Positions 7,273 through 13,122 of a DNA stretch of 13,122 bases are shown in pieces. The position numbers and the translations under genes are program-made. Source of the stretch: an uncultured Collinsella sp. (lineage in GTDB: Bacteria; Actinomycetota; Coriobacteriia; Coriobacteriales; Coriobacteriaceae). The notes under the pieces are model-generated. The model saw nothing but the letters and a program-made list of their open reading frames with translations. It was not told where the DNA came from and did no database searches. The stretch spans positions 1-13,122 of the forward strand of contig URYT01000042.1 of NCBI GenBank assembly GCA_900552185.1, written 5' to 3'. Numbering within the stretch: position 1 is the stretch's first letter; each line of letters starts with the position of its first letter.

Positions 7273-8610
7273 ATGGACGAGATGTTTGCCATTAAATGTC
7301 AAAACTGCGGCGGCCCTATGTACTCGCACCAGGCTAAGCGCAGCTTTGAGTGCGCCTATTGCGGCACGGTCGTTCCGTGGCAGGCCGATGCGGGGGAGCC
7401 CAAGAGCGCCCTGAGCATTCGCCATGCGCCGCTGACGGTTGTCGATGGGCTGCTTAAGCTCACGCATGTGTCGCAACTCGAGCGCCCGGAGGACCCAGAC
7501 TGGTATTTCTTCAATTCGCACTGGCGCAATCAGTCGGTCCTGGAACATCTGCTGTGGGAGGATCGCGGCACGGCGCAGGAGCTCCAAGAGGCCACGCATG
7601 TGAGCATTCCATGCCCCTTCTGCGGAGCGTCCTTTGAGGGCGAGTCAACGCAGCGTGTGTTTGAGTGCCCGTCCTGCGGCAACAAGATCGGCGTTGCCGA
7701 CCTGCTCAAGCCCGGTACCTTCAGCAAGCGCCTGACTTTGGGCGTTGGCGCGGAGCATGTGCCCGAGCAGGGTATTCCCTGCGAAATCTCGCCGCAGCAG
7801 GCACGTGCCAACGCGCTGCAGCTGGTGCGCCAGTATGCGGAAGCCTTTGCCGGGCACGACGTGGAAGATGCGATCCAAAACGACATGATGCTCTTCTATT
7901 TCCCCATGGCGCTGGCGGACCTGCGCATGATGGCGTCCTTCCCGGGAAAGGGTCTGAGCAAGGAGACCTTGGTGTACTACGAGCTGCTCGACTGGGCGTA
8001 TCCGCGGGCAAACTACCTGGACGTTCGCCTTATGGGCATTTTGGAGCCGTGGGACTTTGCCAAGGTGGGCCCGTTCGATCCTGCCATGCAGGAGGGCGAC
8101 TTCCGCGTTGTCTCCGTCGATGCGTCTACCAAGGACCAGGTGGTCATTGATAAGCTGGCGCTCGACGTTGCGGGCAACGATGCCGAGACCGTACTGGGGC
8201 TCAATAAAAAGAGCATCCGCACCTGGGCGCGCAAGGCCCGCAAGCACAAGGACGGCCTAGTTATGGTGCCGGTGTACTTTGTCGACCGTCCGGCAACGGA
8301 TAGCCGCGACGGGGAGCAGGTGCGCATCGCCGTAAACGGCCAGACGGGCCGCGCGGCCGCGGTGGTGTTTAGCGACAAGCGCGAGACGCATATTGTGGCG
8401 CCGCTCAGCCCGAGTCTGCATCTGTCCGGTGAGAGCACCGTGCACGCCACGCCCGTCGAGGTCAAATACGTTAAATCGCCGTTCCTGTACCAGATCGTGC
8501 GCCGTGGAGGCGGCGAGCAACCGCGCCAGGTTGCAGCCGCCGTCGAGGGTTCCTACCGAGAGGAGAAGCCCAAACGTCGCGGCCTGCTGGGTGCGCTATT
8601 TGGGAAGTAG
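7273..8610 (+). CDS. Double zinc-ribbon (TFIIB-like) protein of unknown function
   Basis: The product is 445 residues. It has two zinc ribbons with identical spacing, C-x2-C-x14-C-x2-C: C9, C12, C27, C30 (CQNCGG...CAYCGT) and C114, C117, C132, C135 (CPFCGA...CPSCGN). The first is at the N-terminus, the second after an 80-residue insert containing W/F-rich sequence (DPDWYFFNSHWRNQ). Residues 175-300 are mixed alpha/beta. The sequence MVPVYFVDRP...VRIAVNGQTGRAAAVV (331-365) resembles the VNGQTG module at the end of many bacterial 'TFIIB-type zinc finger' hypothetical proteins. The C-terminus is basic and ends in RRGLLGALFGK. No signal peptide or clear membrane helix is present, so it is probably cytoplasmic. 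An ideal AAAGGAGG lies eight bases before the ATG. A strong terminator follows, so it is a single-gene unit. A role in DNA, RNA or protein binding is possible but not shown. Confidence 0.9.
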   Translation: MDEMFAIKCQNCGGPMYSHQAKRSFECAYCGTVVPWQADAGEPKSALSIRHAPLTVVDGLLKLTHVSQLERPEDPDWYFFNSHWRNQSVLEHLLWEDRGTAQELQEATHVSIPCPFCGASFEGESTQRVFECPSCGNKIGVADLLKPGTFSKRLTLGVGAEHVPEQGIPCEISPQQARANALQLVRQYAEAFAGHDVEDAIQNDMMLFYFPMALADLRMMASFPGKGLSKETLVYYELLDWAYPRANYLDVRLMGILEPWDFAKVGPFDPAMQEGDFRVVSVDASTKDQVVIDKLALDVAGNDAETVLGLNKKSIRTWARKARKHKDGLVMVPVYFVDRPATDSRDGEQVRIAVNGQTGRAAAVVFSDKRETHIVAPLSPSLHLSGESTVHATPVEVKYVKSPFLYQIVRRGGGEQPRQVAAAVEGSYREEKPKRRGLLGALFGK

Positions 8611-8651
8611 GGGAGCGCAGCCGGTTGGCGCTGCGATGCGATAGTTAGAGG

Positions 8652-8690
8652 AACGGGGCAGTCCGCAGAAGTGCGGACTGCCCCGTTTTT
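8652..8690 (+). terminator. Rho-independent terminator of the zinc-ribbon gene
   Basis: A perfect 16-base stem (AACGGGGCAGTCCGCA, 8652-8667, with its complement at 8672-8687) closes the tetraloop GAAG and runs into TTTTT (8686-8690). It lies 41 bases after the stop codon. Confidence 0.95.
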
Positions 8691-8838
8691 GTGTTGCGGG
8701 GAAGTACTGGGCACTTCATTAAAGGTCTTCGCACGGACTCGAATTTCAATGTCGTCTAGCGCCTTCGTGCAGGATTCCCGAAGTGACCAAAATGTGGCCA
8801 TAGAGGCAGTTTTAGCGAACCCCACGGGAGTGACGCGT

Positions 8839-9108
8839 ATGGACAACAACACGCTGCTATTCCAGGACAAAGGTTCGGGTAGGTTTAAAGACGTCAAGAT
8901 CTACCCTAACCGCATTGAGGTACTCAAGAAGGGCACTTTTGGCGGCAAGCACACCGAGATTGTTTATCTTAAGGACATTACGGGCGTCAATAGAATCAAA
9001 GGCCGCGATGTTTTTCTGCGCAATCGTCTGTTGACCGCTTGCGTCTTTAGCCTGAGCAGCCGTGCGAAGGCCCAGGAGTTTGTTAACGCGCTGAACATGG
9101 TGATGTAG
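8839..9108 (+). CDS. Small bacterial PH-like domain protein
   Basis: The product is 89 residues. The sequence FKDVKIYPNRIEVLKK, then IVYLKDITGVNRIKG, then CVFSLSSRAKAQEFVNALN follows the pattern of short bacterial PH-like (bPH) proteins: beta strands with a turn, an 'I..I..V' strand and a final helix that begins like KAQEFVNAL. Such proteins have varied or unknown binding roles; no function is assigned. I chose the ATG at 8839 because CGGGAG lies eight bases upstream. An in-frame ATG at 8749 would add 30 residues, but it has a poor ribosome site and the added codons (CGA, ATA, TTA, GGA) are unlike this genome's usual choice. No signal peptide or membrane helix is seen. It stands alone between two terminators. 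Confidence 0.75.
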   Translation: MDNNTLLFQDKGSGRFKDVKIYPNRIEVLKKGTFGGKHTEIVYLKDITGVNRIKGRDVFLRNRLLTACVFSLSSRAKAQEFVNALNMVM

Positions 9109-9133
9109 CCGATAGCGGCGTTCGGGCCAAGGT

Positions 9134-9173
9134 AAAAATCGGGGGCACAGAACGGTGTTCTGCGCCCCCGATT
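9134..9173 (-). terminator. Terminator of the PI-PLC gene (minus strand), in a convergent gap
   Basis: AATCGGGGGC-A-CAGAAC (9137-9153) pairs with GTTCTG-C-GCCCCCGATT (9157-9173) around the loop GGT, with a single A/C mismatch. Five A residues at 9134-9138 give a T-run on the minus strand only, so it serves the minus-strand gene ending at 9203. It may also stop plus transcripts from the PH-like gene less efficiently. Confidence 0.85.
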
Positions 9174-9202
9174 GAGTCGATGTGTCTAAAAGGCCGGCTT
9201 GC

Positions 9203-11698
9203 CTATTCGCTAGCGCCTTCGCTGTCTTCGCGGTCATTGGCAAGCATTGCTGCGCCGGCAACCGTTGTCGCCATGGCGGCAGCGGCGAGCCCGGCGGCAA
9301 TGCCGGAGCCGTCGCCCGTGTCGGCGAGTTTTCCGCCCGAGCCCTTGCCCTTGTTGCCCTTACCATTCTTATCAGCGCTGCCTGCGTTGGAGCCCGTGCT
9401 GCTGCCGGTGCCGGCGCCGCCTGCACCGCCCGAGGCCGCTACGGTAAAGCTTGCGGCTCCGTCGCTGGCGAGCGTGTAGTTCTGCGCCGCGTTGCCCAAG
9501 AGACCGTTCACGCGCACCCAGTACGTTCCTGCGGCAAATGTTTCGCCCTCGGCCATTGCTGTGCCCGGAGCGCCGTTCGCGTCGTGCACAAACTCGAGCT
9601 GGGCCGTGCAGGCATCGGTTTCGAGCTTGCCCTCGAGTGATGCCGCAATCTTGGCGCGCACGTCTTCGCCGGCCTTAAGGCCTTCGAGTCCCTCAAAATG
9701 GGGCGTCAGCGCGCGTGGATCGATATCGATGGGCACAGAGCCCTGCAGCCCCGTAACGGTCTCGTTGCCCAGGGCGTCGACATCCACGTATTCAATGGCA
9801 AACGCATGGCCCGAAGCTGTCGCGTTGAGCGCGTTGCTGCTGTCGGCAAGGCGGAAATGACCCTCGCCAACGGTCTTGCCATCCTGGAATGAGGCATCGC
9901 TTAGCGAGTCGCCGTACGTCATGCGCATGCGGGTCGGGAGATAGTACGGGAGATAGTACGAAGCCGTCTGCTTGTGCTCCGTATCGTAATTGCGCTGATA
10001 GATGCTCCGGGCCAGCGCCGCATCAACAAAGTCGGATGCGATGATGCCAATGTGCTTGAGGTAATCTGACTTTGTATCCTCGATGCCGCTGGGATTGATG
10101 TACGGGCTCTTATACAGATGCTCGTTGACTACTCGTGCCGAGGTAAAAGGATTGCCTCCGTGCGACAAGCCCGTGCAGCTGGTGTAGTTGATAGACCAGC
10201 AACGCTCCAGGACTTTCTCCTTGGCCCCGTTATCGTCCTCGACATCTACCTCGTTGCGCGTGCGCCCGGACGTTTCCTTCAGCGCATTATCGACCCAGCT
10301 GAGCTTGTCGGTTCCCGTGAGTTTGTACTTGTCCTGGGCGTATACCTTGGTGCAATAGGGCTCTTTGTCGCCTGTTTCCCCCGCGGCTTCAAAGCCCCGC
10401 GCGTCTTGGACAAGACACATAGTGGCGCTGTCGGAGTGAGCCTTGATCTTGTCATCCCATTCGGTAAGGTCGAGGCCCCACGTGTGGCCGCTTACACTGT
10501 TGCCGGCGAGCCTAAATCGACGCAGCAGAACGATCTTTCCGCGCACCTTGCCCAGCGTGGGGACATGGCTCGACGTATAGAACAGTTTGGGGTTGTCGTC
10601 CAAAACCTTGGCGAAAGCAGTCGTAACACTTTCGTCGGTAGCCTCGTCGTTGCCTCGTGATACAAGCATGATGAGCGCTTCTGTCGGGTTTTCGTTCAAA
10701 AACGTTTTGAAGTAGCCTATGACATCGGAAAGATGCATAAAGTACGCGTCTTTTTTGAGCAGGTAGTAATCCCCGTGGTCGATACCGGGGTCGTTGCCCT
10801 TTCCGAGTCGGATATCAAAATAGCGAATGCCTTCGAGCAACTGCGTGGGAATGTAATCCTGCTGGCATTTTACTTGCGAGGATTGGGGCTCAGTGTCGTT
10901 GTCCACGCTGCAGGTGCCCGAATCGTGCGTACCTGGGATGCTCAGCTCGTCGAGGAACTTGTTGTCGTCGACGTATTTCATCCAACATGGCCCATCGACG
11001 TAGCTGCTGTACGTGATCCAGTCGAGGCTGCTAACCGTGGCATCGTTCTTTTTCATGTCGTAACCGATAAGTTCGAGCTCCCACGGAATGCTCTTACTCT
11101 TATGGCAGATCTTATTGTTGTCCTGGTCTTCGCCGTTCGATTCTATTGCCAGGTACTTAATGTCTTTTTTCTCGGTTTCTTTCTCGACCGTGCGGTCTCG
11201 GATGATATAGGTTCCGTTTGATTGACGCTCGAACGCAAAAGCGCGGCTGGGCTTGTTGTCATACTCGCCGCCCCATACGTGGATGACCTTTCCATCTTTG
11301 TCAGAGTCGTCGTCGACCGACCAAATGCTGTAGCCCGTCTTTTTATGCTCTTCGAAATTGAGCAAGGTGCGGATAGCATACCAGTTTGTATCGTCATTCT
11401 TGGTCGTTACGTTCTCAAGGATGAGCTTGCTGGACGTGCCGTCGTTAAACAGGTGGCAGACGTTGCCGCGAACGTTGCCGTCTTGGTTGACGCTCGCGGT
11501 GCGAAAATAGCCCGCGGGGCGAAGGCGAATGACGAAATTGTCGAGGCTGTCCGACGGTGCGGGTGTGTTGTCTGCAAATGCCGCTCGCAGGGGAATGCCC
11601 GGCGCTGCGGTTTCGGGCAGGCTTGCAAGTGGTGACAACGCCGCAAGCCCTAGGCCCAGCGTAAACGCTCGGCGGCTGATGGCATGGTGTTCGGTCAT
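9203..11698 (-). CDS. Secreted, sortase-type anchored protein with PI-PLC X domain
   Basis: The product is 831 residues. It opens with a twin-arginine signal (SRRAFTLGLGLAAL, R9-R10) and a likely AFA cleavage site at residue 42. Residues 50-215 look like a beta-trefoil/ricin-type module (VIRLRPAGYFRTA...YIIRDR...KYLAIES). The phosphatidylinositol-specific phospholipase C X domain follows: H258 and D259 in PGTHDS, R297 in FDIRLG, H308 in DHGD, and a likely late aspartate D556 in IIASDFVD. These match the catalytic set of the B. cereus-type metal-independent enzymes, which cleave phosphatidylinositol or GPI anchors. Residues 630-755 look like an MBG/Ig-type module (AGTYWVRVNGL...NYTL). A G/S/K-rich linker then leads to LADTG (791-795), a hydrophobic stretch (about 797-820) and a short tail, a sortase-type anchor. 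The tail is mainly acidic. The start ATG has GGAG five bases upstream; TATAGT at 11742-11747 (minus) is a possible -10. The substrate is not shown by sequence. Confidence 0.9.
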   Translation of the reverse strand: MTEHHAISRRAFTLGLGLAALSPLASLPETAAPGIPLRAAFADNTPAPSDSLDNFVIRLRPAGYFRTASVNQDGNVRGNVCHLFNDGTSSKLILENVTTKNDDTNWYAIRTLLNFEEHKKTGYSIWSVDDDSDKDGKVIHVWGGEYDNKPSRAFAFERQSNGTYIIRDRTVEKETEKKDIKYLAIESNGEDQDNNKICHKSKSIPWELELIGYDMKKNDATVSSLDWITYSSYVDGPCWMKYVDDNKFLDELSIPGTHDSGTCSVDNDTEPQSSQVKCQQDYIPTQLLEGIRYFDIRLGKGNDPGIDHGDYYLLKKDAYFMHLSDVIGYFKTFLNENPTEALIMLVSRGNDEATDESVTTAFAKVLDDNPKLFYTSSHVPTLGKVRGKIVLLRRFRLAGNSVSGHTWGLDLTEWDDKIKAHSDSATMCLVQDARGFEAAGETGDKEPYCTKVYAQDKYKLTGTDKLSWVDNALKETSGRTRNEVDVEDDNGAKEKVLERCWSINYTSCTGLSHGGNPFTSARVVNEHLYKSPYINPSGIEDTKSDYLKHIGIIASDFVDAALARSIYQRNYDTEHKQTASYYLPYYLPTRMRMTYGDSLSDASFQDGKTVGEGHFRLADSSNALNATASGHAFAIEYVDVDALGNETVTGLQGSVPIDIDPRALTPHFEGLEGLKAGEDVRAKIAASLEGKLETDACTAQLEFVHDANGAPGTAMAEGETFAAGTYWVRVNGLLGNAAQNYTLASDGAASFTVAASGGAGGAGTGSSTGSNAGSADKNGKGNKGKGSGGKLADTGDGSGIAAGLAAAAMATTVAGAAMLANDREDSEGASE

Positions 11699-12003
11699 AA
11701 CTTCTCCATTCGCAGAGTGCGGTTATGCGATAGTTTTGGTCACTATACTGCCCAGATGTTTAAAGATGCTGGTTTAATTGTCTGCGCGGCGCAATAAATC
11801 GGTGGGCGGACGTGTTGGGGTGTTTGTCGTTTTCGTACTGTTGCCACATTTGGGGCGGTTCCGGCGTCCGGCATCCTCGCGTTCGTCGGCTACAGGCATA
11901 AGAAAGGGAGGGTCGGTTTACCGGCCCTCCCTGGGTACGAAGCGCTGGGGTACCGTCGCTTGTTTGCGCTGCGACCGTGTTTCCCGTTGCGCTCGCCAGT
12001 CGC
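11699..12003. other. Gene-free gap between the PI-PLC gene and the lipoprotein gene
   Basis: This 305-base stretch holds the PI-PLC promoter region (a minus-strand TATAGT at 11742-11747 with no good -35) and the lipoprotein terminator at 11901-11931. Short open frames on both strands here lack ribosome sites and protein-like composition. I see nothing else in it. Confidence 0.6.
11901..11931 (-). terminator. Terminator of the lipoprotein gene (minus strand)
   Basis: GGGAGGGTCGG (11906-11916) pairs with CCGGCCCTCCC (11921-11931) around TTTA. Read on the minus strand the stem is followed by TTTCTT, giving a modest U-rich tail. One position is C/A mismatched on the minus strand and G/T on the plus strand. 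It lies 72 bases after the lipoprotein stop. The sequence is closely related to the hairpin at 12741-12769. Confidence 0.75.
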
Positions 12004-12597
12004 TTAGCGCTTGATCTCGATATCGTCGAGCTTGACGTCCATGGCCTCGGTCTTGGCCTCGGCGATGTCGTCGGCAAATTCCAGAGACTTCATCATGGTC
12101 TCGACGGCGTCCTTGTGCTCCTCGACGTTGTCGATACGCACATACACACTGCCGCCGTCAACGTCGGTGAAGTATTCGGTCGTTACGCCGCCCGAGTGTG
12201 TATAGGAAGCGTTGCGCCAAGTCTTGCCGTTGTACTTGACGGGGTCATTCTCGGTCCACTCAAAGCTGGCATTCCACTTTGCCTCGTAGTCGAACAGCTC
12301 GTCGGCGTTCTTGTCAGGATCGAAGACGGGGATGAAGCGATCGCTGGCGTGCTCGCTCTCGGTGAACTTAAACTGGGCCCTGTCGGCAGTGTCGCCTGCG
12401 ACGTCGGTGATCTCGACGCCCTCGGGGACCTCGACCTTAAACCAAATGAAGTCGGTCCTCATATCCACGGCTGGCTTTTCTGCTCCGCCGCCACCGCCAC
12501 TGCCGGTAGCGCCGCCGCTTCCGTCACAGCCCACCAGGGCAACCGCGGCAAAGAGACTGATGCAGAGGGTGAGAATCGCAAAGGCCTTCTTTTTCAT
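12004..12597 (-). CDS. Hypothetical lipoprotein
   Basis: The product is 197 residues. A lipoprotein signal peptide (MKKKAFAILTLCISLFAAVALVGC) has its lipobox at LVGC, so C24 would be lipid-modified after cleavage and the protein tethered to the outer face of the membrane. A Gly/Ser-rich linker (25-40) leads to a domain with VEVPEGVEITD..., repeated aromatic/acidic strands (FEWTENDPVKYNGKTWRNASY) and a final helix (HKDAVETMMKSLEF). Its overall look recalls PsbP/Mog1-like surface lipoproteins, but I do not recognise a named family and assign no function. The start is supported by GAGGAGGA seven bases upstream. A TACAGT at 12645-12650 (minus) is a possible -10. It is a single-gene unit with its own terminator. 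Confidence 0.9.
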   Translation of the reverse strand: MKKKAFAILTLCISLFAAVALVGCDGSGGATGSGGGGGAEKPAVDMRTDFIWFKVEVPEGVEITDVAGDTADRAQFKFTESEHASDRFIPVFDPDKNADELFDYEAKWNASFEWTENDPVKYNGKTWRNASYTHSGGVTTEYFTDVDGGSVYVRIDNVEEHKDAVETMMKSLEFADDIAEAKTEAMDVKLDDIEIKR

Positions 12598-12644
12598 GGT
12601 CGTGTCCTCCTCGATCTGTAACCGCCCATGGATTACCTGCCTTT

Positions 12645-12650
12645 ACTGTA
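12645..12650 (-). promoter_or_regulatory. Candidate -10 of the lipoprotein gene
   Basis: On the minus strand it reads TACAGT, 47 bases before the ATG. There is no -35-like hexamer at the expected distance; instead the 16-base motif at 12673-12688 is centred about 42 bases before the expected start, which is where an activator would sit. Confidence 0.35.
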
Positions 12651-12672
12651 CGCGCGAGCGGCTCGCTCGGGT

Positions 12673-12688
12673 GGGCCATGTGTCCCAT
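12673..12688. repeat. GGGCCATGTNTCCCAT motif, copy 1
   Basis: It reads GGGCCATGTGTCCCAT and matches copy 2 at 12881-12896 in 15 of 16 bases. The outer bases form TGGG...CCCA symmetry. It lies beside the lipoprotein promoter. Confidence 0.5.
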
Positions 12689-12701
12689 TCTGAGGGCCGG
12701 A

Positions 12702-12737
12702 TTTGCGCCGTTAAGTGGCAATATGTTCGGGCGCAAA
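12702..12737 (-). repeat. Inverted repeat TTTGCGCC-N20-GGCGCAAA
   Basis: A perfect eight-base inverted repeat lies directly next to the hairpin at 12741-12769. In a minus-strand RNA its first arm overlaps the U-rich tail after that hairpin, so the two structures could influence each other. Confidence 0.5.
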
Positions 12738-12769
12738 AGAGGGGAGGGCCGATGCTGTCGGCCCTCCCC
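12734..12769 (-). terminator. Orphan terminator-like hairpin (minus strand)
   Basis: GGGGAGGGCCGA (12741-12752) pairs perfectly with TCGGCCCTCCCC (12758-12769) around TGCTG. On the minus strand it is followed by TCTTTT, while on the plus strand no T-run follows. No minus-strand gene precedes it within the window, so it ends either a small RNA, a leader transcript of the lipoprotein gene, or antisense read-through. Confidence 0.6.
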
Positions 12770-12880
12770 GGGGTGAGGTGCCCGTTGTTTTAAAGGGGCG
12801 CGTGTACGCGGGCGTTGCCCCAACAGGTTCCTTGTTTATAGATATGCCCCAGTTTGTGACGTCCGAAAGTCCCGAAAGGC

Positions 12881-12896
12881 GGGCCATGTTTCCCAT
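12881..12896. repeat. GGGCCATGTNTCCCAT motif, copy 2
   Basis: It reads GGGCCATGTTTCCCAT. It lies about 98 bases before the expected start of the plus-strand promoter at 12952-12980. Confidence 0.5.
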
Positions 12897-12951
12897 GTTT
12901 GCGGTGCCGACGCCTATCGTTCGTCATAGAAATCTGCGATGGCCAGGTGCG

Positions 12952-12980
12952 CTGACGCTTATGTACTTATGGGCTAGACT
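12952..12980 (+). promoter_or_regulatory. Promoter of the partial folate-type gene
   Basis: CTGACG (12952-12957) and TAGACT (12975-12980) are separated by 17 bases, four of six matches to each sigma-70 hexamer. Initiation is expected near 12987, giving a leader of about 70 bases. Confidence 0.55.
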
Positions 12981-13005
12981 TAGCACCATTATGTGATCGA
13001 TGCGG

Positions 13006-13031
13006 TCGGTCGGCGGTTTCCACCCGACCGA
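13006..13031 (+). other. Leader hairpin before the partial folate-type gene
   Basis: TCGGTCGG (13006-13013) pairs with CCGACCGA (13024-13031) around a 10-base loop, ending 13 bases before the ribosome site AAGGTG (13045-13050). There is no T-run, so it is not a terminator. It could be a stability or translation element. Confidence 0.45.
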
Positions 13032-13057
13032 TGTATATGACTTGAAGGTGCATGCGT

Positions 13058-13122
13058 ATGAGCCAAGAGATGATGGACAAGACCTGCCGCGGGTTTGCCG
13101 AGGCGCTTGCCGCGCGCGAGCC
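13058..13122 (+). CDS. Start of a putative formiminotransferase-cyclodeaminase-like / methenyl-THF cyclohydrolase gene (3' end outside window)
   Basis: Only 21 codons are visible: MSQEMMDKTCRGFAEALAARE, followed by CC. This opening resembles small FTCD-C proteins, whose N-terminus typically has a helix of the type 'CxxFxxxLAxxxP' before a PGGG motif; that motif would fall just past the window edge. Such proteins convert 5,10-methenyl-THF to 10-formyl-THF or release ammonia from formimino-THF, the same 10-formyl-THF pool that fhs feeds. I chose the ATG at 13058 because GAAGGTG lies seven bases upstream; an ATG at 13052 is in frame but too close to that site. The assignment rests on 21 residues and is tentative; that a gene starts here is more certain. 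Confidence 0.6.
   Translation, partial: MSQEMMDKTCRGFAEALAARE

Larger units (their letters stand above)
12598..13057. other. Structured 460-base gene-free region between divergent genes
   Basis: Contents in order: the lipoprotein ribosome site (12605-12612) and -10 (12645-12650, minus), motif copy 1 (12673-12688), a long inverted repeat (12702-12737), a terminator-like hairpin (12741-12769), GC-rich short repeats (12795-12821, including CGCGT-GT-ACGCG), a minus-strand TATAAA (12835-12840), motif copy 2 (12881-12896), a plus-strand promoter (12952-12980) and a leader hairpin (13006-13031). No convincing protein-coding frame was found. Confidence 0.6.

Noticed and set aside
8671..8838. Longer PH-like protein starting at 8671 or 8749
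   Set aside because: The first start lies inside the terminator stem of the previous gene; the second has a weak ribosome site and uncharacteristic codons before 8839.
9150..9160. GAAC-N3-GTTC resembling a second SOS box
   Set aside because: The spacer is three rather than four bases, and the sequence is the inner stem and loop of a terminator between convergent gene ends.
12711..12896. Minus-strand 61-codon open frame in the intergenic region
   Set aside because: It runs straight through the hairpin at 12741-12769, has no ribosome site and shows no protein-like pattern.
12981..13057. Folate (THF) riboswitch before the partial folate-type gene
   Set aside because: The leader is short, with one simple hairpin and none of the multi-stem conserved core that I would expect of a THF riboswitch. 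The region before fhs shows none either.
1..13122. CRISPR arrays, tRNA/rRNA genes, insertion sequences, phage genes
   Set aside because: No regularly spaced repeats, transposase-like proteins, terminal repeats with target duplications or cloverleaf-like segments were noticed on reading either strand.

Overview
The window looks like chromosomal DNA of a high-GC Gram-positive bacterium, most likely a gut Coriobacteriia of the Collinsella type. The support is codon use rich in G/C third positions, AGGAGG-type ribosome sites, a GAAC-N4-GTTC SOS box of the Gram-positive/actinobacterial LexA type, a sortase-type C-terminus reading LADTG, a lipoprotein signal, and actinobacterial-looking protein sequences. 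The genus is inferred from general resemblance and was not tested by any search.

Left part (1-4750): the 3' end of an unrecognised gene, then a compact ruvC-ruvA-ruvB operon. The three genes overlap by one base at TGATG junctions, and the operon is preceded by an extended -10 with a perfect SOS box just downstream of it. Next comes a separate fhs gene (formate-tetrahydrofolate ligase) closed by a strong terminator.

Middle part (4750-9180): a single-pass membrane protein with a disordered, threonine-motif-bearing cytoplasmic half and a PASTA-like outer half. It converges on a cation diffusion facilitator (CDF) whose metal site reads N-D/D-D, a pattern associated with manganese exporters. The CDF is divergent from a double zinc-ribbon protein, and the intergenic gap holds two inverted repeats. 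A small PH-like protein follows, sitting between two terminators as its own unit.

Right part (9180-13122): a large secreted protein on the minus strand with a Tat signal, a complete PI-PLC X catalytic set and a sortase-type anchor; a minus-strand lipoprotein; then a 460-base gene-free region rich in hairpins and a repeated 16-base motif. This region leads into the first 21 codons of a plus-strand gene that resembles formiminotransferase-cyclodeaminase/methenyl-THF cyclohydrolase proteins, which would join fhs in one-carbon folate metabolism.

No rRNA, tRNA, CRISPR array, transposase or phage gene was seen. The window is mostly ordinary chromosome. The parts most worth following up are the surface PI-PLC with mosaic base composition, the putative kinase-network membrane protein, and the structured intergenic region at 12598-13057.
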